From: an uncultured Lachnospiraceae bacterium
GTDB lineage: Bacteria; Bacillota; Clostridia; Lachnospirales; Lachnospiraceae
DNA: 35,327 bases
Assembly (NCBI GenBank): GCA_947588005.1
Contig: CANPYE010000013.1
Coordinates: 1-35,327 of the forward strand
Reading direction: 5' to 3'
The notes under the pieces were generated by a model, which worked only from the letters and a program-made list of their open reading frames with translations, was not told where the DNA came from and ran no database searches. The translations under genes were made by a program, and so were the position numbers. Shown here one piece after another: positions 8,154-16,510 of this stretch (position 1 is the first letter of the stretch; the number at the start of each line of letters is the position of its first letter).

Positions 8154-9212
8154 ATGAGAAAACTAATTGATATCCTGCTTTCAGCATATGCTTTCCCAAT
8201 GAACTTGGCGCTCAGGTTAATTCCTCCATCCAAGAGGATTGGGATGAAAAGTACGTATTTGTCAAAGCTGTATACAGGAGATGAATACATGCTTGTTTCT
8301 TCAGTTCCCAAACGTGTCGATGGCATTGCAGTGAAGGGAAGCGGACGTGATTTTGCTGATACCGCAATTGTCCTTCAGGGACCGCTAGTGTTGAGGGACG
8401 ACTTTACACTTGGTACGGTTCGTATGTACCAGAAGTACTATAATGGGGTTCGAATCATTGTTTCTACATGGAAGGATGCAGACGTGAAAGCGGTTGAACA
8501 GTTAAAGAACGAGGGAACGGACGTAATATTGAATGAATATCCTGATACCAGTCCGGCTGGCAATCTCAATTATCAGCTGAAGACCTCTCTTGCTGGTGCG
8601 CGGAGGGCTAGGGAAATTGGGGTGAAGCATGCGATGAAGACACGAACGGATCAGAGGTACTACAATCCATGCGCATTGCCAATGCTGCAGGGAGTGTATC
8701 AAGAAGGAAAAGTTATTTTTCTTGGAGGAATATGTAATAGTTTCTATGGAAGACCTTTTTTTCTCTCAGATTTTTTGGCATATGGTTCTATAGAAGAACT
8801 CGAGATTCTTTATAGCTGTGATTTTGATACGGAAGAAGCAGTAAAGATGCGGGCAGAAGCGCAGCAGCAGGATCGATACAGGCAATTTACCGAATGGGTG
8901 AACAGAGCGGATATGAACTGCGAGGTGAATGTTCCTGTGGAATATGAAGATGCAACGATTTCTTATGCATGTCCGGAAATACGAATCGCATATCATTATT
9001 TTACCCAGAAAAGAAGCCTGGAGAAGTACGATACAATGAAGGATGCGTATGATGATTTTCTATGTAAGGATGTCATCCTGGTTGATGCTGACTGCCTTGG
9101 TTTTTACTGGCTCAAATACAAATATCAGGCCCAAAATCCGAGCTATTTCCAAAGATCTGGGAAACTGGATACGGCAAAATGGTGGGAGTTAAAAACTACA
9201 TTGATGGCTTGA
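8154..9212 (+). CDS. WavE-family polysaccharide biosynthesis protein (putative glycosyltransferase)
   Basis: The 352-residue protein contains the WavE-family signatures as I remember them: TAIVLQGPLVLRDDFTLGTV, then IIVSTWKDAD, PDTSPAGNLNYQL, a basic H-A-M-K-T-R-T-D-Q-R-Y segment, and a C-terminal block with ISYACPEIRIAYHYFTQKR. WavE takes part in Vibrio cholerae lipopolysaccharide core synthesis and is thought to be a transferase; its reaction is not settled to my knowledge. An N-terminal hydrophobic stretch (residues 5-24) may associate with membrane. The spacing from AAGGAG (8133-8138) to the ATG is long, so expression may be modest. It probably modifies or extends the repeat unit. Confidence 0.75.
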   Translation: MRKLIDILLSAYAFPMNLALRLIPPSKRIGMKSTYLSKLYTGDEYMLVSSVPKRVDGIAVKGSGRDFADTAIVLQGPLVLRDDFTLGTVRMYQKYYNGVRIIVSTWKDADVKAVEQLKNEGTDVILNEYPDTSPAGNLNYQLKTSLAGARRAREIGVKHAMKTRTDQRYYNPCALPMLQGVYQEGKVIFLGGICNSFYGRPFFLSDFLAYGSIEELEILYSCDFDTEEAVKMRAEAQQQDRYRQFTEWVNRADMNCEVNVPVEYEDATISYACPEIRIAYHYFTQKRSLEKYDTMKDAYDDFLCKDVILVDADCLGFYWLKYKYQAQNPSYFQRSGKLDTAKWWELKTTLMA

Positions 9213-9419
9213 GCTGGATAGATATAAGATGCTGCGAGAAAATAGATTATAAATATTCTTGAGCTGATAAGAAAGATCAATTATTGTGAAACTTAGTTCA
9301 AATAGTGACTATTTTGATAAAGAAATACTGAGATAATGGGGTATTAGATAAAGGGTTAAAAGAAATACAGAAGATAATTTGTCATATAGCCCGAAATAAG
9401 AACTTAGAAGGAGAAACTT
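9213..9419. other. AT-rich intergenic spacer with only a ribosome site
   Basis: The 207 bases hold short stop-filled frames on both strands. The only clear signal is AAGGAG at 9408-9413, six bases before ATG 9420. I see no hairpin with a T run. Confidence 0.5.
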
Positions 9420-10613
9420 ATGAAACGAGCCATTATACATTTTATTAAACGATACGATAGATTGTATTCTCTTGCAGTAAATATTAAAACAGGAAAATGG
9501 GCAAACGACTTTTTAAGCAGACATGACAGATTGTATGTAATTGCGAAATGTGTCACTCATTTGAATGATCCGAAATATATCGGGCTTCTGAAAGGCTATT
9601 ATGAAAAATCCCATGAATATGTGACGCTCCTTATTGAACCCAGGGGTGAGAAATATCCGGATAAAATAATATATGATGTAAGGTATGGTATACCGAAGAA
9701 AGAAAAAAATATGGAAAGAGAGAATGTTGGATTCTGCGCATTGTTGCGCTTAACCTTGTTAAGATGGATTTTTCCAGATTCTTTGGGAATGACCCCGGCT
9801 GTTGAGTGGGGCAGAGCTTCCTGCTATTATGATTCGGGCATGGATGCGGTTACTAAAAATGTATTTGAATATTACTTTGAACCGGTCGCTCAGATCCCTC
9901 ATAAAGAAGTTGCTGAGTGTAGACATGTTATCGAGGAAACAAACCTATCAAGCAGTTATTTTTTTTTGGAAAGAACCGCCGATATGTTTGGGGCCTATCA
10001 CATAGAGCAAGATGAACTCGAGAAGCTTGGATATTTATATAGGAAATATATTCATCTCAATCAAAGTACTAGGGAATATATTGATGAAAATATGAGTAAT
10101 ATCTTGGCTGGTGGAGGAATACTTGCGGTTCATATTCGGGGTACAGACTTCATCTGGGGTGCAAAGAATCATCCGAAAATGATTACCTTCGGAGAATATC
10201 TTGCTAAAGTCAAAGAAGTTTTTGGGCGTGGTGGGTACGAGAAAGTGTTCCTTGCTACGGATGATGAACATGCTTTGGAACTTTTTAAGGAAGAATTTAA
10301 AGAAAAATTGTTGTATTATGAAGATGCATTTCGCGGCACAACGCGTGTTGGAGTACAATGTTCAGAAAATGACAGACCTCTGCATCATTATAAATTAGGT
10401 TTGGAAATTCTGCGAGATGTGTATACGCTTGCAAATTGTGATTCGTTGGTCTGCGGGTTATCGCAGGTGTCTATTGCCGCGCAGTATGTGAATGTTGCCT
10501 TGGAGCGGAGATTTAAAGAACTGATTATTTTGGATAAAGGTATTAATACAATGAGTTCGAAAGAAATGCGATATTTTAACGATGCAATAAGAGATGAATA
10601 TCCGGTGGGATAG
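9420..10613 (+). CDS. GT23-like fucosyltransferase homologue
   Basis: This 397-residue protein carries features of GT-B fold GDP-sugar fucosyltransferases (GT23: FUT8, NodZ). They are LAVHIRGTDFIWG, equivalent to the HxRxxD motif that binds the GDP diphosphate, a conserved downstream YEKVFLATDDEHALELF, and a C-terminal block with ILRDVYTLANCDSLVCGLS followed by SQVSIAAQ. The order and spacing match those enzymes. The N-terminus has no signal peptide, so it acts in the cytoplasm on the lipid-linked repeat. No GDP-fucose pathway is complete here, but a GDP-linked deoxy sugar pathway lies just downstream (12287-17542). Its product may therefore be the donor, which is inference. AAGGAG six bases before the ATG supports the start. 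Confidence 0.75.
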   Translation: MKRAIIHFIKRYDRLYSLAVNIKTGKWANDFLSRHDRLYVIAKCVTHLNDPKYIGLLKGYYEKSHEYVTLLIEPRGEKYPDKIIYDVRYGIPKKEKNMERENVGFCALLRLTLLRWIFPDSLGMTPAVEWGRASCYYDSGMDAVTKNVFEYYFEPVAQIPHKEVAECRHVIEETNLSSSYFFLERTADMFGAYHIEQDELEKLGYLYRKYIHLNQSTREYIDENMSNILAGGGILAVHIRGTDFIWGAKNHPKMITFGEYLAKVKEVFGRGGYEKVFLATDDEHALELFKEEFKEKLLYYEDAFRGTTRVGVQCSENDRPLHHYKLGLEILRDVYTLANCDSLVCGLSQVSIAAQYVNVALERRFKELIILDKGINTMSSKEMRYFNDAIRDEYPVG

Positions 10614-10713
10614 TATACGAAATACGTTCTTTTGTAATTCAATGTGAGTTTTTGTGCATATATTATTCCAAAATCAGGGATTGAAAAGATAGTATGAAAC
10701 GAGATTTCAGAAT

Positions 10714-12276
10714 ATGAATTCTAAAAAAACGATCAAAAACAGTATCATTTCAGTCGTTGCACAGGTTTTATCGATGATTTTACAGTTTGTTAATCGGCGG
10801 ATATTCGTAATGTTTCTGGATATTGAATATCTGGGATATCAGAGTGTATTCGGGAACGTTTTCTCTTTCCTTTCGGTTGCAGAATTGGGAATCGGCGAAA
10901 TCATTTCGTTTCACCTCTTTCGTGAGATTGTAACAGACAATAAGCAAGAGATCGGTAAGCTTATGTACTTGTACAAATGGATTTACCGTATCATAGCGGC
11001 AGTCGTAGCGATGTTAGGGTTAATGGCCTGCATTTTTGTTCCATATATTGTTAAGGATGCAAGCAAGAGCATAGGATATCTTTATGTTGTTTATTTTTTG
11101 CAACTGGCAAGTACGGTAGCCGGATATTTTCTCTCATACAGGCGTACAATTTATGCGGTAGACCAGAAGGAATATAAGACAATTGAGATTGAGTTATTCA
11201 CCAAGATAATTGTTCAAACGTTACAGCTTACTTTGTTGGCTGTATTTAGAAACTATTTGATATATCTTGTATTACAGTTAGGCACAACCATCATAGCCAA
11301 TCTTATAATTTTGTGCAAGACAAATAAAGAATATCCGTATCTAAGAGAAAAGTATACCGTTAGCTGGGAAGACATCAAAAGCCGCCGTATGATTTCGGAT
11401 GTCGGAAATTACCTTGTGCATAGTATTTCATCTGCAATTTACTGCGGATCGGATAATATCATCATATCTTCTATTTGCGGTATCCGAACTGTCGCTTTAT
11501 ATGGGAATTATCAAATACTGCATTCATCGGTTTTGAATGTACTTTATTACCGCCTTTTGAACCCAGTAAGAGCGGCAATTGGGAATATCATTTACAGTGA
11601 CCGAAGTAAGGACGAATTATGGCGGCAATTTGAAATGCTTGATGTGTTCAGCTCTTTTTTCGCGAGCTATATAGGACTTGGATTTCTTATCTTTTTACAG
11701 CCAGCTGTTCAACTTTGGATGGGAAGTACGGATTACTTACTTTCTGACAGCTTTGTGATTCTTTATTCACTGACATCTTATATTAATGCTTCAGGAGAGA
11801 TCGTTTACAAATATCGCAGTGTTTTCGGGGATTACCGCCAAGATCGGAATTGTATGCTCTTGTCCGCTGTTATGAATGTGGTCATTTCAGTTGTTTTGGC
11901 ACATAAACTTGGTGTGACCGGTGTACAGATAGGGACATTGCTTGCATTTTTGCCGATTACGTATGGACGTGTACGGTTTGTAGTGGAGAATTATTTTGAT
12001 AAACCTTTAAAGAGGTATGTGATTAAACATATGCTGTTGTTTGGTATAGTACTTGTGGAGAGTCTGTTTGTATATTGGCTTACTGTCGGCATTCCAATTA
12101 ATGCGGTAGGTATTTTGATGCGTGTGCTGATCTGGGCGGCTATTCCGATGGCAGTGAATGTTTTGATTTATTTTCAAAACCCACATTTTAAGGATTTATG
12201 TAATTATTTTAAGATACTATTCAAGATAGTGATAAAGACTGTACAGAGGCACATTGTTAAAACGTCAGAAGTCTAG
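10714..12276 (+). CDS. Wzx-type polysaccharide flippase
   Basis: The 520-residue protein has the build of MOP/MATE-superfamily Wzx flippases. It starts with a short basic tail, then SIISVVAQVLSMILQFVNRR and a GYQSVFGNVFSFLSVAELGI segment, and has 12 to 14 hydrophobic segments with basic loops. It would turn the undecaprenyl-linked repeat unit to the outer leaflet for the EpsG-type polymerase. The ribosome site before ATG 10714 is poor. The stop codon (12274-12276) lies within the ribosome site of the kinase gene, so the two are likely co-translated. It is the last gene of the AT-rich block. Confidence 0.9.
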   Translation: MNSKKTIKNSIISVVAQVLSMILQFVNRRIFVMFLDIEYLGYQSVFGNVFSFLSVAELGIGEIISFHLFREIVTDNKQEIGKLMYLYKWIYRIIAAVVAMLGLMACIFVPYIVKDASKSIGYLYVVYFLQLASTVAGYFLSYRRTIYAVDQKEYKTIEIELFTKIIVQTLQLTLLAVFRNYLIYLVLQLGTTIIANLIILCKTNKEYPYLREKYTVSWEDIKSRRMISDVGNYLVHSISSAIYCGSDNIIISSICGIRTVALYGNYQILHSSVLNVLYYRLLNPVRAAIGNIIYSDRSKDELWRQFEMLDVFSSFFASYIGLGFLIFLQPAVQLWMGSTDYLLSDSFVILYSLTSYINASGEIVYKYRSVFGDYRQDRNCMLLSAVMNVVISVVLAHKLGVTGVQIGTLLAFLPITYGRVRFVVENYFDKPLKRYVIKHMLLFGIVLVESLFVYWLTVGIPINAVGILMRVLIWAAIPMAVNVLIYFQNPHFKDLCNYFKILFKIVIKTVQRHIVKTSEV

Positions 12277-12286
12277 GAGGATGAAT

Positions 12287-13282
12287 ATGATCATTACGAA
12301 GACACCGTTCCGGATGTCTTTTTTTGGTGGAGGAACAGACTATCCGGATTACTACAATGAATATGGAGGAAGCGTACTGTCTACAACCTTTGACAAGTAC
12401 TGTTACGTCACGGTGAGGCACCTCCCCCGTTTCTTTGATTACACGACCCAGGTCGCATACACAAAGATAGAGAGGGTCAACAGTATTGACGAAATTGAAC
12501 ACCCTGCAGTCCGCGAGGCAATGAAATACCTCGATATGCATGAACTGCAGATTTCATATGACGCCGATCTACCAGCCCGTTCCGGTCTTGGGACAAGCAG
12601 TTCCTTTGCCGTGGGGATGTTGAATGCTTTTCATGCTTTAAAGGGGCAGTATGCTGATAAGATGAAACTGGCAAAGGAAGCGATCTATCTGGAGCGGGAA
12701 CTCTGCGGGGAGGATGGCGGCGTGCAGGATCAGGTGGCAGTGTCCTTCGGCGGGTTTAATCAGATTGATTTCAGCGCCGATTCCATCAGCGTGCAGCCGA
12801 TCGTGATATCCAATGAAAAGAAGCAGCGGCTAAACGAGAACCTGATGCTCTTCTTTACTGGATTTTCTCGATTCTCCAGGGAGATTGCCAGAGAACAGAA
12901 AAAAGCCACAAAAGACAGGCTCCATGAACTGGCGGAAATGAAACAGCTGGTTGGCGAGGCGGCTGCAGTTCTAACCACAAAGGGAACGGACCTAAGTGAG
13001 TTTGGCCGTTTGCTGGACCATACATGGAGACTGAAGCGGGGTATTACGAAGAGTATTTCTAATGATGTTCTGGACGAGATCTATGCGCAGGCGGTTAAGA
13101 GCGGGGCTGTTGGCGGCAAACTCTTGGGCGCCGGAGGCGGAGGTTTCTTTATCTTTTACATAGAAAGAGAACGGCAGGCGGCGTTGAGGGATGCCTTAAA
13201 GGATCTTCTTTATATCCCGTTCCGGTTTGAGAATGAAGGGAGTCGCATTCTTTATTACAGACCGGAAGATTTTGAAATTTAG
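12287..13282 (+). CDS. hddA: GHMP kinase, D-glycero-D-manno-heptose 7-phosphate kinase-like
   Basis: The 331-residue protein begins TKTPFRMSFFGGGTDYPDYY, the typical start of HddA-type kinases, and carries the GHMP phosphate loop LPARSGLGTSSSFAVG and a C-terminal GGKLLGAGGGGFF motif. An EDGGVQDQ segment is also present. HddA phosphorylates heptose 7-phosphate at O1 on the way to GDP-D-glycero-alpha-D-manno-heptose. L-fucokinase-like GHMP enzymes are the main alternative. AGGAGG at 12275-12280 leaves six bases before ATG 12287, so I prefer it over ATG 12281 and the far-upstream TTG. No GmhA isomerase or typical HddC guanylyltransferase is in the window, so partners would have to lie elsewhere or be supplied by the nucleotidyltransferases at 19152 or 20217. 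Confidence 0.8.
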   Translation: MIITKTPFRMSFFGGGTDYPDYYNEYGGSVLSTTFDKYCYVTVRHLPRFFDYTTQVAYTKIERVNSIDEIEHPAVREAMKYLDMHELQISYDADLPARSGLGTSSSFAVGMLNAFHALKGQYADKMKLAKEAIYLERELCGEDGGVQDQVAVSFGGFNQIDFSADSISVQPIVISNEKKQRLNENLMLFFTGFSRFSREIAREQKKATKDRLHELAEMKQLVGEAAAVLTTKGTDLSEFGRLLDHTWRLKRGITKSISNDVLDEIYAQAVKSGAVGGKLLGAGGGGFFIFYIERERQAALRDALKDLLYIPFRFENEGSRILYYRPEDFEI

Positions 13283-13297
13283 AAGCAGGAGGAAGAT

Positions 13298-14464
13298 ATG
13301 CTGAATATACCATTGATGAGCAATAACATAACAAGGGATGATGTTAAATGCCTGATAAGTTTTCTGGAAACTGCAGACCGCTTTACGAACGGTCCCAAAG
13401 TCAGGGAGTTTGAGCAGGCATGGAGCCGGTGGCTGGGAGTAAAACACAGTGTGTTTGTGAACTCCGGAGCATCGGCTAACTTTATGACCATGGCAGGAAT
13501 TGCCCAGATGTATGGAAAGGGTGAGATTATTGTACCGACGATTACCTGGGTAAGTGATATTGCCAGCGTGATATCAGCAGGGCATAAGCCGGTTTTTGTC
13601 GATGCAGACATGAGAAATATGGCGATGCTGGAATCCCAGGTGCTGTCCAGCATCACAGACGATACGAAGGCGGTATTTCTGACCCATGTGCTTGGTTTTA
13701 ATGGGCTTTCCCAGCATCTTGTGGATGAGCTTGCCAGGCGGGGCATTCTTCTGATTGAAGACGTCTGCGAATCCCATGGAGCCATGTTTGGAAAAAAGAA
13801 AGCAGGAACGAGTGGCTACACGTCTAATTTTTCCTTCTATTACGCCCACCATATGAGTACGATCGAGGGCGGTATGATCTGTACAGATGATGATGTGTTT
13901 TACCAGATGATGCGGATGTACCGCAGCCATGGAATGCTTAGGGAAAATGACGATGAAAATTACCGGGATGAAATACAGCGCAGGTACCCGGACCTGAACC
14001 CGGAGTTTATCTTTATGGTGCCAGGCTATAACATGAGGAGCACGGAATTGAACGCGGTGATCGGGCTGAACCAGTTGGAACGGCTGGATGGCAATATCCA
14101 AAAGCGCAGGGAAAACTTCCGGATCTTCATGGACGGCCTGGACAGTACAAAGTACTTTACTGGATTTGATGTGGAAGGGAACAGCAACTATGCGTTTGTG
14201 GTCCTTTTGAAGGAAAAAGACCCGGAGTTTTTTGCCAGGCTGACGGCAGTTCTGCGCAGAGAAAATGTGGAGTTCCGGCGGGGGACGGCAGGGGGCGGGA
14301 ACCAGCTGCGGCAGCCTTTTGTCAGAAAACTTTATCCAGGATATGAGCCTGCGGATTACAGGAATGCAGACCATATCCATTTTTATGGTCTGTATACTGG
14401 GAATTTCCCAAGTTTGGACAAGGCCAGCATACAGGCATTGACAAAATTGCTGAGAGAAATATAG
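13298..14464 (+). CDS. ColD-like PLP-dependent sugar 3-dehydratase (DegT/DnrJ/EryC1/StrS fold)
   Basis: This 388-residue protein has the sugar aminotransferase fold: FVNSGASANF near 53-62 binds cofactor phosphate, E154-D155 is the PLP-ring Asp region, and IVPTITWVSD lies between. At the Schiff-base position the sequence reads S-F-Y-Y-A-H-H-M-S-T-I-E-G-G (179-191): His184 stands where aminotransferases have Lys. This exchange is the mark of GDP-4-keto-6-deoxymannose 3-dehydratase (ColD) and of E1/RfbH-type 3-dehydrases, which remove the C3 hydroxyl instead of aminating C4. ColD needs no iron-sulfur cluster, and I see no Cys cluster here, so ColD-like is favoured. AGGAGG five bases before the ATG supports the start. 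It probably acts on the product of the 4,6-dehydratase at 16511. Confidence 0.85.
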   Translation: MLNIPLMSNNITRDDVKCLISFLETADRFTNGPKVREFEQAWSRWLGVKHSVFVNSGASANFMTMAGIAQMYGKGEIIVPTITWVSDIASVISAGHKPVFVDADMRNMAMLESQVLSSITDDTKAVFLTHVLGFNGLSQHLVDELARRGILLIEDVCESHGAMFGKKKAGTSGYTSNFSFYYAHHMSTIEGGMICTDDDVFYQMMRMYRSHGMLRENDDENYRDEIQRRYPDLNPEFIFMVPGYNMRSTELNAVIGLNQLERLDGNIQKRRENFRIFMDGLDSTKYFTGFDVEGNSNYAFVVLLKEKDPEFFARLTAVLRRENVEFRRGTAGGGNQLRQPFVRKLYPGYEPADYRNADHIHFYGLYTGNFPSLDKASIQALTKLLREI

Positions 14465-14485
14465 AGGGGAGCTACTGGAGCGGAA

Positions 14486-15457
14486 ATGGATAAAAACGGA
14501 AAACTCTATATAGCCGGCCACACGGGACTGTTCGGGAGCGCCCTGCTGGCAGAAGCGCAAAAACGCGGATTTACGGATATTGTTCTGCGGACGCATGCGG
14601 AACTGGACCTGACCGACCAGGCGGCAGCGGACCGCTTTTTTGAAAAGGAGCATCCGGACTATGTGATCATGGCAGCGGCCCTGGTGGGAGGCATCAAAGC
14701 AAACAGTGAGCGCATGGCCGATTTCTGTATGCAGAACCTGCAGATGACCTGCAACATCATCAACGCGGCGCATAAGTACCAGATAAAAAAGCTGCTGTAT
14801 CTTGGATCTTCCTGTATCTACCCGCGGGAATGTGCCCAGCCGATCCGTGAGGACAGCATACTGACCGGTCCTTGTGAGCCAACCAACGAGGGATATGCCA
14901 TAGCGAAGATTGCGGGGATCCGTCTGTGCGAATACTATAAAAAACAGTACGGCGACAATTTTATCAGCTGCATACCGGCGAATGTCTACGGTCCCCATGA
15001 CTGCTTTATCCCGGGGAAGGCCCATGTGATCCCGGCCCTGCTCATGCGTTTCCATGACGCCAAAGTGAAGGGGCTTCCGGAAGTGACGGTATGGGGGACC
15101 GGAAAGGCAGAGAGGGAGTTCCTTTTTATTGACGATGCGGCAGAGGGCTGCATGGATCTGATGGAGCATTATGACGGGGGGCAGACGGTTAATATTGGAG
15201 TGGGACATACGGATACCATCGCGGAACTTGCGGAGCTGGTGAAGAAGGTGGTGGGGTATACCGGGAAGTTATGTTTTGATGCGACCAAACCGGACGGGAT
15301 GCCGAGAAGGCTTTTGGACACGCAGACAGCGGATGCGTACCATATCCACGCAAAGACAACGCTTGACGAAGGCCTGAGACTTGCATACCGCTATTATCTG
15401 AACCTCATTGAAGGCAAAGGAGAGTCCTTTGATTCTGGGAAGGGAGTGTGCGTATGA
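14486..15457 (+). CDS. GDP-L-fucose synthase homologue (5-epimerase/4-reductase, Fcl/ColC type)
   Basis: The 323-residue SDR matches GDP-fucose synthase closely: YIAGHTGLFGSA nucleotide loop, LGSSCIYP (Ser108-109, Cys110), EPTNEGYAIAK (Tyr137, Lys141) and H180 in GKAHVIPALL. Each catalytic residue lies one position beyond the E. coli Fcl numbers (S107, C109, Y136, K140, H179), so both the epimerase Cys/His pair and the reductase triad are kept. In colitose synthesis ColC is an Fcl relative acting after ColD, and here the gene directly follows the ColD-like gene. I therefore infer that it finishes a GDP-3,6-dideoxy sugar. Plain GDP-fucose synthesis with the GMD-like enzyme at 16511 is the alternative. 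The stop overlaps the next start by four bases. Confidence 0.85.
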   Translation: MDKNGKLYIAGHTGLFGSALLAEAQKRGFTDIVLRTHAELDLTDQAAADRFFEKEHPDYVIMAAALVGGIKANSERMADFCMQNLQMTCNIINAAHKYQIKKLLYLGSSCIYPRECAQPIREDSILTGPCEPTNEGYAIAKIAGIRLCEYYKKQYGDNFISCIPANVYGPHDCFIPGKAHVIPALLMRFHDAKVKGLPEVTVWGTGKAEREFLFIDDAAEGCMDLMEHYDGGQTVNIGVGHTDTIAELAELVKKVVGYTGKLCFDATKPDGMPRRLLDTQTADAYHIHAKTTLDEGLRLAYRYYLNLIEGKGESFDSGKGVCV

Positions 15458-16440
15458 TGAGTAGAACGGCAGTGATAACCGGTGCATCCGGTTTTATCGG
15501 AACCAACATCATGCTCAGGCTTTTGCGTGAGGATATAAGGATCGTGGCGGTATATCACAGAAGGCAGCCAAAATACATTGACGACAGAATTACCTGGGTA
15601 CAGGCGGATCTGTCCAAGGCGAAGGAGTGCGATTCTGTATTCAAAAAGGCAGCAGAAGTTTCCGAAAACGGTGAGATTGACTACCTTGTCATGACTGCAG
15701 CCTATGTTGGGGGTGCGGAGAAGTTGCTTAACAGCCCAATGGCTTTTGTGACGGATACGACGGTATTGAACCTGTATGTGCTCCAGTCCGCGTATCGTTT
15801 TAAAGTACATAAGACGCTCTATGTCAGCAGCGGGATGGGGTATGCGGAAAGCAGAGAACCGTTGGTTGAGGAGAGAGCCATGGAGGGTGAACCATACGAG
15901 AAATACTATTTCGGTGGATGGAGCAGGCGCTATATTGAGGTAGTCTGCCGCATGTACGCGGAAAAGATCAAAGACCCGATGAATATTTCGGTCATCCGGA
16001 TCGATAACGTATACGGGCCGTATGATTCCTTTGCATGGGAAAAATCGCATGTGGCGGCCGCACTGATCCGGAAAGTTGTGGAGCGTCATAACCCTGTGGA
16101 AGTCTGGGGAGACGGCAAGGATTATAAGGACTTTATTTATGTGGAAGATCTCGCAGAAGGTGCGGTTCTGGCTCTGGAGAATGCGAAAGGCTTCCACTTG
16201 TATAATATTGCTAGCGGAAAGAATGTTACAGTAAATGAGCTGCTGAGCATGATTCTGGAAGCAGATAATTATACAAATGCAAAGATTGTATACAATGCGA
16301 CCAAGCCTACGATGATTCCCTATAAAGTAACATCGATAGAGAAGGCAAAAAAAGAATTGGGATTCCATCCCAGTGTGGAGCTGAGGGATGGGCTTATCCG
16401 CACAATTAGATGGTATAGAGCCCAAACAGATATTAGCTGA
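15454..16440 (+). CDS. NAD-dependent epimerase/dehydratase family protein lacking the YxxxK pair
   Basis: This 328-residue extended SDR has an intact nucleotide loop (VITGASGFIGTN, about 7-18), a Ser region YVSSGMGYAES, and the late motifs IRIDNVYGPYDSF and VWGDGKDYKDFIYVEDL. Where the catalytic Tyr-x-x-x-Lys should be, it reads Y152-F-G-G-W156, so the Lys is a Trp, with Arg158-159 nearby. It is clearly related to its upstream neighbour (same GPYDSF / GPHDCF and VWG.GK blocks). It may be a reductase or epimerase using another base, or a non-catalytic partner. The ATGA overlap with the Fcl-like gene, with AGGGAG seven bases ahead, fixes ATG 15454 over GTG 15448 and predicts translational coupling. 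Confidence 0.75.
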   Translation: MMSRTAVITGASGFIGTNIMLRLLREDIRIVAVYHRRQPKYIDDRITWVQADLSKAKECDSVFKKAAEVSENGEIDYLVMTAAYVGGAEKLLNSPMAFVTDTTVLNLYVLQSAYRFKVHKTLYVSSGMGYAESREPLVEERAMEGEPYEKYYFGGWSRRYIEVVCRMYAEKIKDPMNISVIRIDNVYGPYDSFAWEKSHVAAALIRKVVERHNPVEVWGDGKDYKDFIYVEDLAEGAVLALENAKGFHLYNIASGKNVTVNELLSMILEADNYTNAKIVYNATKPTMIPYKVTSIEKAKKELGFHPSVELRDGLIRTIRWYRAQTDIS

Positions 16441-16510
16441 AAAATTCAGCAGAACAATGCAGCTCAAGGCGGTTTTGGAGGCAGTGAGCGCATGAATGGA
16501 GGAGAAAAGA

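Noticed and set aside
13574-15208. A 544-codon minus-strand open frame
   Set aside because: It is the mirror frame of the ColD-like and Fcl-like genes, both with full catalytic motifs on the + strand, and it has no family features.
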